DNA from: Candidatus Cloacimonadota bacterium
GTDB lineage: Bacteria > Cloacimonadota > Cloacimonadia > Cloacimonadales > WRIO01
DNA: 64,000 bases
Assembly: GCA_009777575.1 (NCBI GenBank)
Contig: WRLO01000006.1
Location: forward strand, 1-64,000
Direction: 5' to 3'
Made by a program: the position numbers and the translations under genes. Position 1 is the stretch's first letter; the number at the start of each line of letters is the position of its first letter. Of the stretch, positions 18,414 through 28,475 are shown in pieces. The notes beneath the pieces were generated by a model. That model had not been told where the DNA came from and did no database searches. It worked only from the letters and a program-made list of their open reading frames with translations.

Positions 18414-21400
18414 TCAATTCTCAGCAGACATCTGCCTAATATCTTTTTCAGTCAGAAAATCTATGTCAAAACAGAGTGATTTCAGCTCGCTAATAAGAAC
18501 ATTGAAAGATTCTGGTGTTCCTGGTTTTGGAACATTTTGTCCTGTCGTGATAGCTTTATAGGCGTTTGTTCTTCCGTCTACATCATCAGATTTGATAGTG
18601 AGCATTTCTTCGAGTAGTCCAGCTGCACCGTATGCTTCCAGAGCCCAGACTTCCATTTCTCCGAGTCTTTGACCACCGTGTTGAGCTTTACCACCGAGGG
18701 GTTGTTGAGTAATCAAAGAATATGGACCGGTAGAGCGGGCGTGCATTTTATCAGCGACAAGGTGGTTAAGTTTCAACATATAAATCACGCCAACAGTAAC
18801 TCTTTCTCTAAAAGGTTCACCAGTTTTACCATCATAAAGCAATTGTTTACCATCTTCAGGTAATCCAGCTTTTTTGAGTTCAGCAGCAATTTCATGAGGT
18901 TCAGCACCGTCAAAAACGGGAGTTTCTACAATGTATCCGAGAGTTTTAGCGGCCATCCCGAGATGAGTTTCCATAATTTGCCCAATATTCATACGAGAAG
19001 GGACACCAAGCGGGTTCAAAATGATATCAACAGGAGTACCATCACTCATAAAAGGCATATCTTCGATGGGACAAATTTTAGAAATGACCCCTTTGTTTCC
19101 ATGTCTTCCAGCCATTTTGTCACCAACCTGAACTTTTCTTTTTTTGGCAATATAAACTTTAACCATTTTGAGAACACCGTATTGCAATTCATCGCCGTGT
19201 TTGAGTCTTTCTCTTTTCTTTTTATGGATATTTTCGGTTTCGTCGATGGCAGCTTTTACTTTTTGGACAATTTCATAATAAATTATCTTATTTTTTTCAG
19301 AGCTTTCGACCATTTCAACTTCAAGATTTAATTTCTTAAAATTGATTTTCTTTAAATCGTCAGAAGTGATTTTCTTACCGGGGGAAATATAATGATTTCC
19401 TTTTTCATCAAGAATGTTTTGAGCAGTTTCACCTTGCAGAGCAATTGTTAATCTTTTCTTGAGAAAATCATCAATTCTACGGGTATTATCATCTTTTTCT
19501 CTTTTAATCCTTGCAATATCTTCTTTTCTTTCTTCCTCATAATCGACATTGTCTTCAAAACGAGAAAACACTTTCACATCAATTACAACGCCTTCCATGC
19601 CGGGTTTTGCTTTTAAGGAAGTATTTTGAAAATCTCCTGCTCTATCGCCAAATAAAGCGCGCATGAGGGTTTCTTCTGGGGAAGGATCTATATCGACAGA
19701 TTTTGGAGTTATTTTCCCAACGATAATATCGCCGGGTCTAATAGCAGAACCGACCCTAATAATACCAGTTTTGTCGAGGTTTCTGGCAGATTGCACTGGG
19801 ACATTAGGAATATCGTAAGCTAATTCTTCTTTACCAGTTTTAGTATTTCTGACCATTACTTCTTGGACTTCAATATAAATGGAAGTCAAAATATCCTCAC
19901 GAGCGACATTTTCATTCAAAATGATAGCATCTTCATAATTGTAACCGAACCAAGGCATAAAAGCGACAATCAAATTTCTACCAAGGGCAAGCCTATCGTT
20001 TTCAATACAAGGACCGTCACTGATTTGCTGTCCTGCTATTACTTCTTGGCCAATTTCCACAATAGGTTTCTGATTTACACAAGTATCTTGATTTGAACGG
20101 AGAAATTTCTTTAAATAAATGCGGTTGCTTGAATTTAGGTCGATTTCAAGTTCTGACACACTCTTTGGGACAATATCAATATAAGCCGAAGTAACATTGC
20201 TGATAATTCCGTCATAAGGAGCAACTGCACAAGTTCCTGAATCTCTAGCGACAATTTTTTCGAGACCGGTCCCAATGATAGGCGCTTCTGGATAAAGCAG
20301 TGGAACAGATTGACGCTGCATGTTTGAACCCATCAAAGCTCTGTTAGCGTCATCATGTTCTAAAAAGGGAATCAAAGCTGCAGAAACAGAAACAATTTGT
20401 TGAGGAGCAACATCCATATATTGCACATCAATAGGTCTAGCTTGCACATAATCTTCTTTTTCTCTAGCAAAGATAAGTTCGTCAGATAAAAACCTTTTCT
20501 CATCAATATTAGCATTAGCTTGAGCGATGATATATTCATCCTCTTCAAGTGGGTCAAGATAAACGACTTCGCTTGTTACCTTACCATCTTCAATTTTGAT
20601 ATAAGGAGTTTCTAAAAATCCGTATCTATTGAGCTTGGAAAATAATGCTGGAGAAACTATCAGTCCAATATTAGGTCCTTCAGGGGTCTCAATGGGACAA
20701 ATTCTTCCATAATGGGAATAGTGAACATCTCGCACTTCAAAACCGGCTCTGTCTCTAGCGAGACCTCCTGGTCCGAGTGCTGATAAGGCTCTTTTGTGTT
20801 TTATAGCAGCGAGCGGATTTGTTTGCTCCATAAACTGGGATAATTGACCTGTTAAAAAGAAAGAATTAACGACGCTAGTAAGAGCGTTTGGATTGATGAT
20901 TTCATGAACGGTGACTTCATCAGAATTAGCAATACTAAGTCTTTCAGTGGCGGTTCTGGCAACTCTAGACAGCCCTATTTGATATTGTTCTTCCATCAAT
21001 TCGCCGATAGTTCTAATTCTTCTATTAGCCAGATGGTCGATGTCATCAATTTCGGAGTCACCTTTATAAACCTCAATCAGCTTTGAGACAATAGCAATAA
21101 TGTCAGTATTGGTCAAAGTGAGTTGATTATCAGGAATATCAATTTTTAGTCTTTTATTGACCTTGTATCTACCGACCTCACCTAGTGAGTATCTTTTATC
21201 ATCAAAAAAGATTCTATCTAAAAAGGCAAGAGCAACTTCGTCAACAACATCTTCGTTTGGTTTTATTTGATTGTAAATCTTAATAGCCGCTTCACCTTGG
21301 GTTCTGGAATTATCTTTTGCGAGAGAATTTTCCAACAATTTACGATTATGTTCACAATCCGAAGCAACTACCTTAATTTTTGTAATTTTCTCGTTGAGTA

Positions 21401-22226
21401 ATAAAGACCTTAAGTCATCAGTTATCAGAGTATTAGCATCAGCAATCATAGATTTGCTTTTCTTTAGGTCATAAACAGCTTCAGATAAATATCTATCCTT
21501 TGATTCTTCGACTAAAATTTCTTCTGATTTGTAAAATAATTTTCTGATATCTGCGTCAGAAGAAATACCGATATATCTTAAAAATGTAGTAACGGGTAAT
21601 TTTCGTCTATTATCAATGTAAACATACATAACATCATGAGTATCAATGACAAATTCAATCCATGAACCTTTTTGTGGGATAACCTTAGCTGAATAAGTAG
21701 GTTTTCCACCAGTCGTAGATTCTTCTTCAGTCAAGAAAACACCGGGTGAGCGGTGAACCTGACTGATGATGACTCTTTCAGCTCCGTTAATAATAAATGT
21801 TCCTTGACTGGTGATAAGTGGTATATCACCAAGATAGACATCTTGTTCCACGATAGATTTAACTCTTTCTTCTTTAGCAGTTTTTAGAGCCTCTTCATCA
21901 TGTATAACAAGCCTCATTTTAGCACGGATAGGAGCATTATAAGTCAAGTTTCTTTCTACACATTCTTCAGTATCATATTTCTCTTTCAGGATAACATATT
22001 CAATAAACTCAAGTCTATAAAATCCTTTAGTATCTCGAACAGGAAATATAGTATTGAAAACATACTGTAAACCTCTGTCTTGACGCTCAGCGGGGTGTAT
22101 TTCCCTTTGTAAAAAAGTATTGTAAGAATTGATTTGAGCCTGTATGAGATTTGGGACTTCCATTTTCGGAATCCCTAGTTCTTCAAATTTCTTTGTTATT
22201 TTGGAAAAACTTTTGACATTTTTCAA
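18414..22226 (-). CDS. rpoB: RNA polymerase beta subunit
   Basis: This is a complete 1270-residue beta subunit. The rifampicin region is present (GQLSQFMEQTNPLAAI, then HKRALSALGPGG), and so is the nucleotide-binding segment near KMAGRHGNKG. The residues at the common resistance positions look wild-type. The start codon is TTG at 22226, with AGGAG seven bases upstream; no in-frame ATG fits better. It lies 265 bp after rplL, where an attenuator-like hairpin sits. It is parted from rpoC by a 5.2-kb insert. Confidence 0.98.
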   Translation of the reverse strand: MKNVKSFSKITKKFEELGIPKMEVPNLIQAQINSYNTFLQREIHPAERQDRGLQYVFNTIFPVRDTKGFYRLEFIEYVILKEKYDTEECVERNLTYNAPIRAKMRLVIHDEEALKTAKEERVKSIVEQDVYLGDIPLITSQGTFIINGAERVIISQVHRSPGVFLTEEESTTGGKPTYSAKVIPQKGSWIEFVIDTHDVMYVYIDNRRKLPVTTFLRYIGISSDADIRKLFYKSEEILVEESKDRYLSEAVYDLKKSKSMIADANTLITDDLRSLLLNEKITKIKVVASDCEHNRKLLENSLAKDNSRTQGEAAIKIYNQIKPNEDVVDEVALAFLDRIFFDDKRYSLGEVGRYKVNKRLKIDIPDNQLTLTNTDIIAIVSKLIEVYKGDSEIDDIDHLANRRIRTIGELMEEQYQIGLSRVARTATERLSIANSDEVTVHEIINPNALTSVVNSFFLTGQLSQFMEQTNPLAAIKHKRALSALGPGGLARDRAGFEVRDVHYSHYGRICPIETPEGPNIGLIVSPALFSKLNRYGFLETPYIKIEDGKVTSEVVYLDPLEEDEYIIAQANANIDEKRFLSDELIFAREKEDYVQARPIDVQYMDVAPQQIVSVSAALIPFLEHDDANRALMGSNMQRQSVPLLYPEAPIIGTGLEKIVARDSGTCAVAPYDGIISNVTSAYIDIVPKSVSELEIDLNSSNRIYLKKFLRSNQDTCVNQKPIVEIGQEVIAGQQISDGPCIENDRLALGRNLIVAFMPWFGYNYEDAIILNENVAREDILTSIYIEVQEVMVRNTKTGKEELAYDIPNVPVQSARNLDKTGIIRVGSAIRPGDIIVGKITPKSVDIDPSPEETLMRALFGDRAGDFQNTSLKAKPGMEGVVIDVKVFSRFEDNVDYEEERKEDIARIKREKDDNTRRIDDFLKKRLTIALQGETAQNILDEKGNHYISPGKKITSDDLKKINFKKLNLEVEMVESSEKNKIIYYEIVQKVKAAIDETENIHKKKRERLKHGDELQYGVLKMVKVYIAKKRKVQVGDKMAGRHGNKGVISKICPIEDMPFMSDGTPVDIILNPLGVPSRMNIGQIMETHLGMAAKTLGYIVETPVFDGAEPHEIAAELKKAGLPEDGKQLLYDGKTGEPFRERVTVGVIYMLKLNHLVADKMHARSTGPYSLITQQPLGGKAQHGGQRLGEMEVWALEAYGAAGLLEEMLTIKSDDVDGRTNAYKAITTGQNVPKPGTPESFNVLISELKSLCFDIDFLTEKDIRQMSAEN

Positions 22227-22491
22227 AAATCAACTCCTTTATTATGCTTAACCTGATATATAAATTTCAGGTATAAAAAGGTTAATTAAGGACACGCATC
22301 CCGTCTTTGTGTAAGGGATACGAGTGAATTATAACATAGCGTCATATTTAGAAATGACGATAATTTCTCGAAATAATTTATATCGAGTTTTCTTGGCATT
22401 ATAGCGGACAAATGACGGGTAATCAAAAAGATTACCCGTCGATTCTTTAATTTTTTGGAATACAAAAAATAAATTCTCTGGAATCCAATAT
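22227..22491 (-). other. rplL-rpoB intergenic leader
   Basis: These 265 bp hold no gene but at least two hairpins: the perfect one at 22414-22440, and an imperfect one near 22292-22325 (CATCCC...GGGAT). In E. coli the same interval carries an attenuator and an RNase III site that set the ratio of ribosomal protein to polymerase; a like role here is inferred from position only. Confidence 0.5.
22414..22440 (-). promoter_or_regulatory. Perfect hairpin between rplL and rpoB (possible attenuator or processing site)
   Basis: GACGGGTAATC and GATTACCCGTC form a perfect 11-bp stem around a 5-base loop, about 50 bp after the rplL stop. On the operon strand it is not followed by a T-run, which speaks against complete termination and for partial attenuation or RNA processing. 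Confidence 0.6.
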
Positions 22492-22875
22492 TTACTTGAT
22501 TTCTACAGAAGCTCCAACTTCTTCAAGTTTCGCTTTTGCTGCTTCAGCTACTGCTTTTTCTACATTTTCGAGAACGACTTTTGGAGCGCCGTCTACAAGC
22601 TCTTTAGCTTCTTTCAATCCGAGAACACCGTTTGTTAATTCTCTGACAACCTTGATAACATTGATTTTTTTGTCGCCAGCAGATGCTAAGACAACATTAA
22701 ACTCAGTTTTTTCTTCTACATCAGCAGCTGCTGCTGCAACTGGACCGGCTGCGACAGCCACTGGAGCTGCTGCTGACACACCGAATATCTCTTCTAGATC
22801 TTTAACGAGTTCTGAAAGTTCAAGAACTGTCATCCCTTTTAATATTTCAATAATTTGTTGTTTTTTTTCGGACAT
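22492..22875 (-). CDS. rplL: Ribosomal protein L7/L12
   Basis: The 127-residue product has the N-terminal dimerisation part ([18 protein letters not shown]), an Ala/Val hinge and the C-terminal factor-binding domain ([40 protein letters not shown]). L7/L12 forms the 50S stalk that recruits translation GTPases. GGAGG precedes the ATG. It follows rplJ by 20 bp. Confidence 0.98.
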   Translation of the reverse strand: MSEKKQQIIEILKGMTVLELSELVKDLEEIFGVSAAAPVAVAAGPVAAAAADVEEKTEFNVVLASAGDKKINVIKVVRELTNGVLGLKEAKELVDGAPKVVLENVEKAVAEAAKAKLEEVGASVEIK

Positions 22876-22895
22876 TTTTCCTCCAAATAAATGGT

Positions 22896-23438
22896 TTAAT
22901 TTTCTTTAGCTTTTTGTTTAGCAATTGCATCAACGGCAAGGGCAAACTTGCGTATGATACCACCAAGAACACCAACAAAGCTAGCAATTGGTGCATTGAA
23001 TCCATAAAGAACCTTTGAAATAAGCTCTTCTTTGCTTGGCAATTCAGCCAATTGAGCTAATTGTTTTGGATTGAACAAATCTTTACCAATAAGCCCTATT
23101 TTGAAACTGCAAATCTCCTTTTTTTCGAGTTCAGTTTCTACAAATTTCTTCAAGACTCTAGCAGGTGCAACTTCGTCCTTTTTTGAGACAGCTACAGCCG
23201 TAGTTCCTTTCAGATAATCATCTAAATCATTGATACCCAATTGATTTAGAGCAATTTTTATCCAAGTATTCTTGGATATGAAGTAATCAACTTTTTCAGC
23301 TCTGAAATTATTTCTGAGCTTGTTGACCTCTTCCACTGTTATTCCTTTGTAATCCACAAGTACAATCGCGCGTGCTCCATCAAGTCTATCCTTGATGTTT
23401 TCAACATTGTTAATTTTATACTCTTTAATGCTTGCCAT
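22896..23438 (-). CDS. rplJ: Ribosomal protein L10
   Basis: The 180-residue product shows the L10 pattern ([33 protein letters not shown], and the C-terminal helix that holds L7/L12 dimers). L10 is the base of the ribosomal stalk and in many bacteria represses its own rplJL mRNA. It lies 9 bp after rplA, with a GAGGTGA ribosome site. Confidence 0.98.
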   Translation of the reverse strand: MASIKEYKINNVENIKDRLDGARAIVLVDYKGITVEEVNKLRNNFRAEKVDYFISKNTWIKIALNQLGINDLDDYLKGTTAVAVSKKDEVAPARVLKKFVETELEKKEICSFKIGLIGKDLFNPKQLAQLAELPSKEELISKVLYGFNAPIASFVGVLGGIIRKFALAVDAIAKQKAKEN

Positions 23439-23447
23439 ATATCACCT

Positions 23448-24152
23448 CTATTTCTTTGACTCTAATGTGACTGAATTCACATTGAGTTTAACGCTGGGAT
23501 TCATAGTAGTAGTAAGAGTTATGGACCTCATATAGTTACCTTTAGCAGTCGCAGGACGATCTTTCAGGATAGCCGAAACGACAGTTAAAATATTTTCTTT
23601 CAACTTGTCATTTTCAAAGCTCAGTTTGCCAGTAGGTATGTGTAGATTTCCAAATTTATCTACACGATAAGCAACCTTTCCTGATTTTACTTCGCCAACA
23701 GCTTTCCCAACATCCATAGTGACAGTGCCAACTTTAGGGTTAGGCATAAGGTTACGAGGACCTAGGATTCTTCCTAGTTTACCAATTTTTCCCATTAAAT
23801 TAGGTGTAGCAATGACAACATCGAAATCGAACCAACCTCCAGAGATTTTCTCTACAAGTTCGTCGACACCGACAAAATCTGCACCCGCATTTGTTGCTTC
23901 ATCGGCTTTATCGCCTTCAGCAAACACTAAAACACGAACATCTTTACCTGTTCCGTTTGGTAAGACCACCGAATTGCGAATCTGTTGATCTGCTTTTCTC
24001 GGATCAACGCCTAAATTGAAATGCAATTCTACGGTCTCGTTAAACTTTGCAGGTGGCATCTTTTTCAGCAAATTTAGAGCTTCTTCAAGCTCATAGTGCT
24101 GTAATCGATTTACCAACTGCAAAGATTGTTTGTACCGTTTACTTCTCTTCAT
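23448..24152 (-). CDS. rplA: Ribosomal protein L1
   Basis: The 234-residue product has family landmarks in order: ETVELHFNLGVDPRKADQQIR, a KADEA segment, GRILGPRNLMPNPK and GTVTMDVGKAV. L1 binds 23S rRNA at the mobile stalk beside the E site and in many bacteria represses its own rplK-rplA mRNA. The start is set by AAGGAG. A 133-bp gap with heptamer repeats parts it from rplK, which is unusually wide. Confidence 0.98.
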   Translation of the reverse strand: MKRSKRYKQSLQLVNRLQHYELEEALNLLKKMPPAKFNETVELHFNLGVDPRKADQQIRNSVVLPNGTGKDVRVLVFAEGDKADEATNAGADFVGVDELVEKISGGWFDFDVVIATPNLMGKIGKLGRILGPRNLMPNPKVGTVTMDVGKAVGEVKSGKVAYRVDKFGNLHIPTGKLSFENDKLKENILTVVSAILKDRPATAKGNYMRSITLTTTMNPSVKLNVNSVTLESKK

Positions 24153-24199
24153 CTAGTCTCCTTTTAAGGCTTGATACTTTATAGTAACTCGCTACCTGC

Positions 24200-24230
24200 C
24201 ACTTGAAACTTGTAACTTGTAACTTGTAAC
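24200..24230. repeat. Heptamer tandem repeat (AACTTGT)n
   Basis: Three perfect copies of AACTTGT (24207-24227), plus an imperfect one in front, lie in the rplK-rplA gap. The unit length equals that of the ATAAATT arrays at 315 and 41801, though the sequence differs. Confidence 0.8.
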
Positions 24231-24285
24231 TAACGAGCTATCAGCCTTGAATATAATCTCCTGCATCCTGGCATGTGGAATCTCG

Positions 24286-24717
24286 TTACTGGACAGTAAC
24301 ACCCATGCTTCTTGCAGTTCCTGCGATCATACTCATAGCGGATTCCAAAGAATAACAATTCATATCTTGCATTTTTAATAATGCAATTTTTTTTAACTGT
24401 TCTTTATTTATACTACCCACAGCAGGCTGCTTGTTAGGCGTGCTAGCACCTTTAGCTAAAGCAGCTTCTTTTTTTATCAAAATAGCCGCTGGAGGAGTTT
24501 TAATCTCAAAAGTAAAAGTCTTTTTTCTTGTCACATAAATTACTACAGGATATACCATACCGGGTTGGTCAGCAGTCTTTTCATTAAACTGGCGACAAAA
24601 GTCTGGTATATTAACCCCAGCTTGACCAAGAGCAGGTCCAACCGGAGGCGCAGGGGTAGCTTTACCTGCGGGTAATTGTAGTTTTATGATTTGAGCTACA
24701 TCTTTTGGTTTTACCAT
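24286..24717 (-). CDS. rplK: Ribosomal protein L11
   Basis: The 143-residue product shows L11 signatures ([32 protein letters not shown], a final [10 protein letters not shown]). L11 binds the GTPase-associated centre of 23S rRNA and is needed for RelA activation. Normally rplK follows nusG directly; here array 1 separates them and ends 72 bp upstream. A GAGG ribosome site precedes the ATG. Confidence 0.98.
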   Translation of the reverse strand: MVKPKDVAQIIKLQLPAGKATPAPPVGPALGQAGVNIPDFCRQFNEKTADQPGMVYPVVIYVTRKKTFTFEIKTPPAAILIKKEAALAKGASTPNKQPAVGSINKEQLKKIALLKMQDMNCYSLESAMSMIAGTARSMGVTVQ

Positions 24718-24789
24718 AATTTATTACCTCTTTTTTAATTATTTTTTTTTCTTTAACACAGGGTAGATCATCCAGTCGCGGAATCTCAC

Positions 24790-27700
24790 CTATCTCAACA
24801 ACACCATTCTTCTGGTGACACTTTCTCCTCCAGCCTGAAGACGATAGAAATATACTCCACTTGCTACTTCATTGCCATGTTCATTTCTCCCATTCCAGAG
24901 TATTTCATGGCTTCCGGCTGGCATTAATTCATCTATTAATACCCGAATCTTTTGACCTCTGATATTGAAAATCTCAAGGTTAACCTTTCCAGAGACAGCA
25001 AGATTGAAATTTATCATAGTCTCAGGATTGAAAGGATTCGGATAATTACCCATTTCAATATCCATAAAGGGTGCCATATTTTCAATACCCTCTTTTTTGT
25101 CAAGATTTTTTATTTTTTCGAATATATCCTCTTGCAATATTATAAATTCTTCAAGGCTATTAGGTCGGTGTTTACCTACTGTCGGAAAAGACCTACTACC
25201 TTGCTCCTGCAACCTAAAATAACAATATCCTTGATTCAATTCCGCAAGTAGAGTGCTGATAATATCGTAATCCTGCTCAATGATGTCTTCATAGATATAA
25301 ATCGCATCAAAATAATCAGAATTGAACATACGAGCCATACCTTTGGTCTCAAGAACTATATTTTCCAGATTGTCATGCTCTATACTTTCCAAAAAATCCC
25401 ATAGTTCTTCAAAATCTCCTTCATGCAAATAGTTCGCTTGAAACAATAAAGGAACAGCTAAAATAGCGTATTCATCATCAGGATAATCCTCTATCAAACC
25501 CATAAATATCTCCATTGCTTGCTCATAATCTCCTTCAGCAAAAGATTCTATACCATCATCATAAAGCAGTCTTGGAGTTATTGGCGGATCTGGGGCAGGT
25601 GGCACAAATTGAAAACAATTTATACAAGGAAAAAACTTAGTGGGGTCAGCTCTTGAAATCAACACATCGATAACATGAAGTCGTGGTGTGATAGGTGAAT
25701 TACTCGCATTCGCTCTCAATAAATAACCTGTATTAGGGATATGGGGGTCATCATATTTTATTCTCGGAGGGCGAAATGCGTTGGATTGCGGAAAGATAGG
25801 AAAGGCTGAAAGCTGAGCATTAATTTGATTCAGCCTATTGTTACTGATCATCAAATTTTGTCCGATGATGCTTTTTATATTTCCATAAAAAAAGATTCCA
25901 TGCTGTGTATTATTTTCTAGTCTGCCTTCTTTTATCTCTGCAAAGCTATTATATATTAGGATACCAAATCCAACATTATCATATATCTCTGTAGAAAATA
26001 TTTTATTGTGACCGGGAGAGTTGTTTATAGCTATGCCATTAACATTGTTTTCATATACCTTTGAGTCATACATCTCTATTAAACTTTGATTGAACACATA
26101 CAGATGACGCAAATTTTGACGATAATGAATATTGTCAAAGATGCCCTTAGAATTGTTCTGGATAGTAAAACGGTGCAATTTCTCAATTATAGAATCGCTG
26201 ATTTCTGCTTCACTATTGTTTTGAATAAAAACTTGCGAACCTATCGAATCACCGCGAATTATCGAATTATTCTTTACATCAAGCACGCTTCCATTGTCAA
26301 TAATCAACCTACTCGAAGCATCTAAATTTAAAAAGCTTTGGGTGAGTTCGAAAGACCCATTGTTTACATTTATCTGACCCTGACGAACTGCATATAGATC
26401 ACTATTGTTTAAGGTTAGTTTTCCACCTGAATTGATAGATATTTGACTATTATCGCCACGGTGAGATAATATACTGCTACCAAATAGGGACAATCTACCA
26501 TTGTTTTCTATCTCAAGAAAACCAGAGCTTCTCAATATGAGATTGCTTTGAGATACCATAACTATATTTGAAGATGTATCTATTATGTAAAGTGCCTCAA
26601 ATCCAATTTCTACTGAACCACGAACAAAAGACACAACACTATCATCTTTTATCCATAACATTGTATCTGGTGAATAAACTTTGATGGCTGTATTTCCCAT
26701 ATTCAATCTTGAGTTTTCTATGACAAACTGAGCAGAATTACGAATATCTATCTCACCAACACTTATTGATTTTATATTGTTATTCCGAATGATGATAGCG
26801 CTATCAGGTCCACCTACTCTGATGAAAGGAGCAGAAACGGAAGTATTTTCAATTATTAATGTTCCGTGACGGACAGTAATCCCAAAAAATTGGTTTAAAG
26901 GGTCTTGATGACTGGAAGAATAGACCATACTATCAGAAATAGTCAATACCGCTCCATTGTCAATTACCCAGTTTTTCGATAATGCTATGTTGCTGGTAAT
27001 GAGGGAGTCTGCTGTTATTATATGCTGGAGACCCATGACTCGCATTACTGGATTAAACGCGTTCAGACGACCACCTGTTGATGTTTTACCGATTAATGAT
27101 GAATTTCTATCAACTCCATCAAGCAAATACTCTTTCATCATTATAGCAACATCACCAGGCTGTAAAAGAGATTGTTCTATGATATCACTATTCGATGCTG
27201 AATACATCAAACCTATTACCCCAGCGGTCAAAGGGGCTGCCAATGATGTTCCAAGACCGTATCTGTATGTGAAAGGATTATTTTGTGTTGGATCGAAATC
27301 AGCAGTGTAAACTCTAACAGCAGGTGAACCTAAATGAATTTTTTGCTCTCCAAAGGCAAAATTATAATGTAAAATATCTTGATTGTTTGTACCAGTGACC
27401 CTTATCAGATAATCAGAACTTACACAAGCCCATGGACTATTATTTATTTCATCATAATTTTTTGGTTCATTTTCGGACCCATATATACTAAGGATCCCTA
27501 CTTCGCCTAAACTATTGACAATGGCATTATAATTAGCCATATAAGCATCAAAGTCAGCTGGATTCCACCCATAAGAACCATAAGACCGATTAACAGCAAC
27601 GATATATTTTCCTAATGAACCTCCTGAGATGTTGTACAAATTTCTTTGCTGCCTTAAATTTTCTAAAGCAGAAAAAATGTCAACAATTCCATTTTCTGAA

Positions 27701-28464
27701 GGTACTATTGGCATTGAAAAAACATTGTTATATCTACTAATTCCACTTATACCACCTTCTAAATTTGTTTTTCCTCCAAACATACCACTGACTCTTAACC
27801 CGTGATGATTAAAAAATGAGCTACAATCATCAATATCCATATTTACACCATCTATGTAATTTAGGTCTGGATGTTCCATGTAGTGGAAATCACCATCAAT
27901 AACGGCTATGTTTATTTGTAGAGTTGTGTCTGGATTTGCTTTTGATATTAGATCCCAACTTTTTAATAAGCCAATATCTGCTCCTGGAATTCCATGTATG
28001 GAAAGAAAATCAATCATCGTTATTTGTCCTGTATTGTGGTAATGCCATTGCCTGTAGAAATAATTATCATGTATGGGATAAATATCATCTTGATAAATGA
28101 TATTATCGAAATCGTTAACCGCAATAGATACATTAGTTTCAACATTGCTTTCTTGAGGATGAACAATATAATTAAAATGAGCATTATAAACATCAGAATC
28201 TATGCTAATAAGATTTAAGAAAGTTCTTTCATTGATACGATTTTCGTTGAATGAAAAATGGTGCATATTCAGGGATAAAAATGTAATTGCCTCATATTTA
28301 AATTCGTATTGTGAATATCTAGCGACAAAATCTCGTATTTCATTTTGTGTGATATTTTGATGAAATCTTACAATAATTTCACCAGGTATCCTACCATTTC
28401 CATACATAGAATAAAATCCTATAAAAATAAAAATGATTAACATAATTACTTGTCTATTCTTCAT
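24790..28464 (-). CDS. Secreted subtilisin-like protease with beta-helix, TPR and FlgD-type domains (array 1)
   Basis: This 1224-residue protein is the last gene of array 1. In order it shows a signal peptide (1-~22); one propeptide-like module (~27-104: PGEIIVRF, RYSQY, FSFN, SDVYNAHFN); an S8 catalytic domain with Asp190 (IAVIDGDF), His221 (NHHGLRVSG), oxyanion Asn332 and Ser407 (GTSLAAP); a right-handed beta-helix of INSGGKLTLNNS-like repeats (~480-900); a TPR-like pair (~990-1090); and a FlgD-type sorting domain (last ~85). It is probably an active surface protease, made as a zymogen whose module folds and blocks the catalytic domain. From the GGRLNAFNPVMRVMG segment onward it is nearly identical to the protease at 51315, but upstream of that the two differ greatly. 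Confidence 0.85.
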   Translation of the reverse strand: MKNRQVIMLIIFIFIGFYSMYGNGRIPGEIIVRFHQNITQNEIRDFVARYSQYEFKYEAITFLSLNMHHFSFNENRINERTFLNLISIDSDVYNAHFNYIVHPQESNVETNVSIAVNDFDNIIYQDDIYPIHDNYFYRQWHYHNTGQITMIDFLSIHGIPGADIGLLKSWDLISKANPDTTLQINIAVIDGDFHYMEHPDLNYIDGVNMDIDDCSSFFNHHGLRVSGMFGGKTNLEGGISGISRYNNVFSMPIVPSENGIVDIFSALENLRQQRNLYNISGGSLGKYIVAVNRSYGSYGWNPADFDAYMANYNAIVNSLGEVGILSIYGSENEPKNYDEINNSPWACVSSDYLIRVTGTNNQDILHYNFAFGEQKIHLGSPAVRVYTADFDPTQNNPFTYRYGLGTSLAAPLTAGVIGLMYSASNSDIIEQSLLQPGDVAIMMKEYLLDGVDRNSSLIGKTSTGGRLNAFNPVMRVMGLQHIITADSLITSNIALSKNWVIDNGAVLTISDSMVYSSSHQDPLNQFFGITVRHGTLIIENTSVSAPFIRVGGPDSAIIIRNNNIKSISVGEIDIRNSAQFVIENSRLNMGNTAIKVYSPDTMLWIKDDSVVSFVRGSVEIGFEALYIIDTSSNIVMVSQSNLILRSSGFLEIENNGRLSLFGSSILSHRGDNSQISINSGGKLTLNNSDLYAVRQGQINVNNGSFELTQSFLNLDASSRLIIDNGSVLDVKNNSIIRGDSIGSQVFIQNNSEAEISDSIIEKLHRFTIQNNSKGIFDNIHYRQNLRHLYVFNQSLIEMYDSKVYENNVNGIAINNSPGHNKIFSTEIYDNVGFGILIYNSFAEIKEGRLENNTQHGIFFYGNIKSIIGQNLMISNNRLNQINAQLSAFPIFPQSNAFRPPRIKYDDPHIPNTGYLLRANASNSPITPRLHVIDVLISRADPTKFFPCINCFQFVPPAPDPPITPRLLYDDGIESFAEGDYEQAMEIFMGLIEDYPDDEYAILAVPLLFQANYLHEGDFEELWDFLESIEHDNLENIVLETKGMARMFNSDYFDAIYIYEDIIEQDYDIISTLLAELNQGYCYFRLQEQGSRSFPTVGKHRPNSLEEFIILQEDIFEKIKNLDKKEGIENMAPFMDIEMGNYPNPFNPETMINFNLAVSGKVNLEIFNIRGQKIRVLIDELMPAGSHEILWNGRNEHGNEVASGVYFYRLQAGGESVTRRMVLLR

Positions 28465-28475
28465 TTATCTCTCCT

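Noticed and set aside
22496-22909. Plus-strand open frame of 137 codons opposite rplL
   Set aside because: It is a Ser/Thr/Ala-rich mirror of the Ala/Glu/Lys-rich rplL sequence, with no ribosome site or recognisable fold.
24952-25251. Paired plus-strand open frames within both proteases (also at 51477-51776)
   Set aside because: They recur only because the protease 3' ends are nearly identical; they are antisense shadows.
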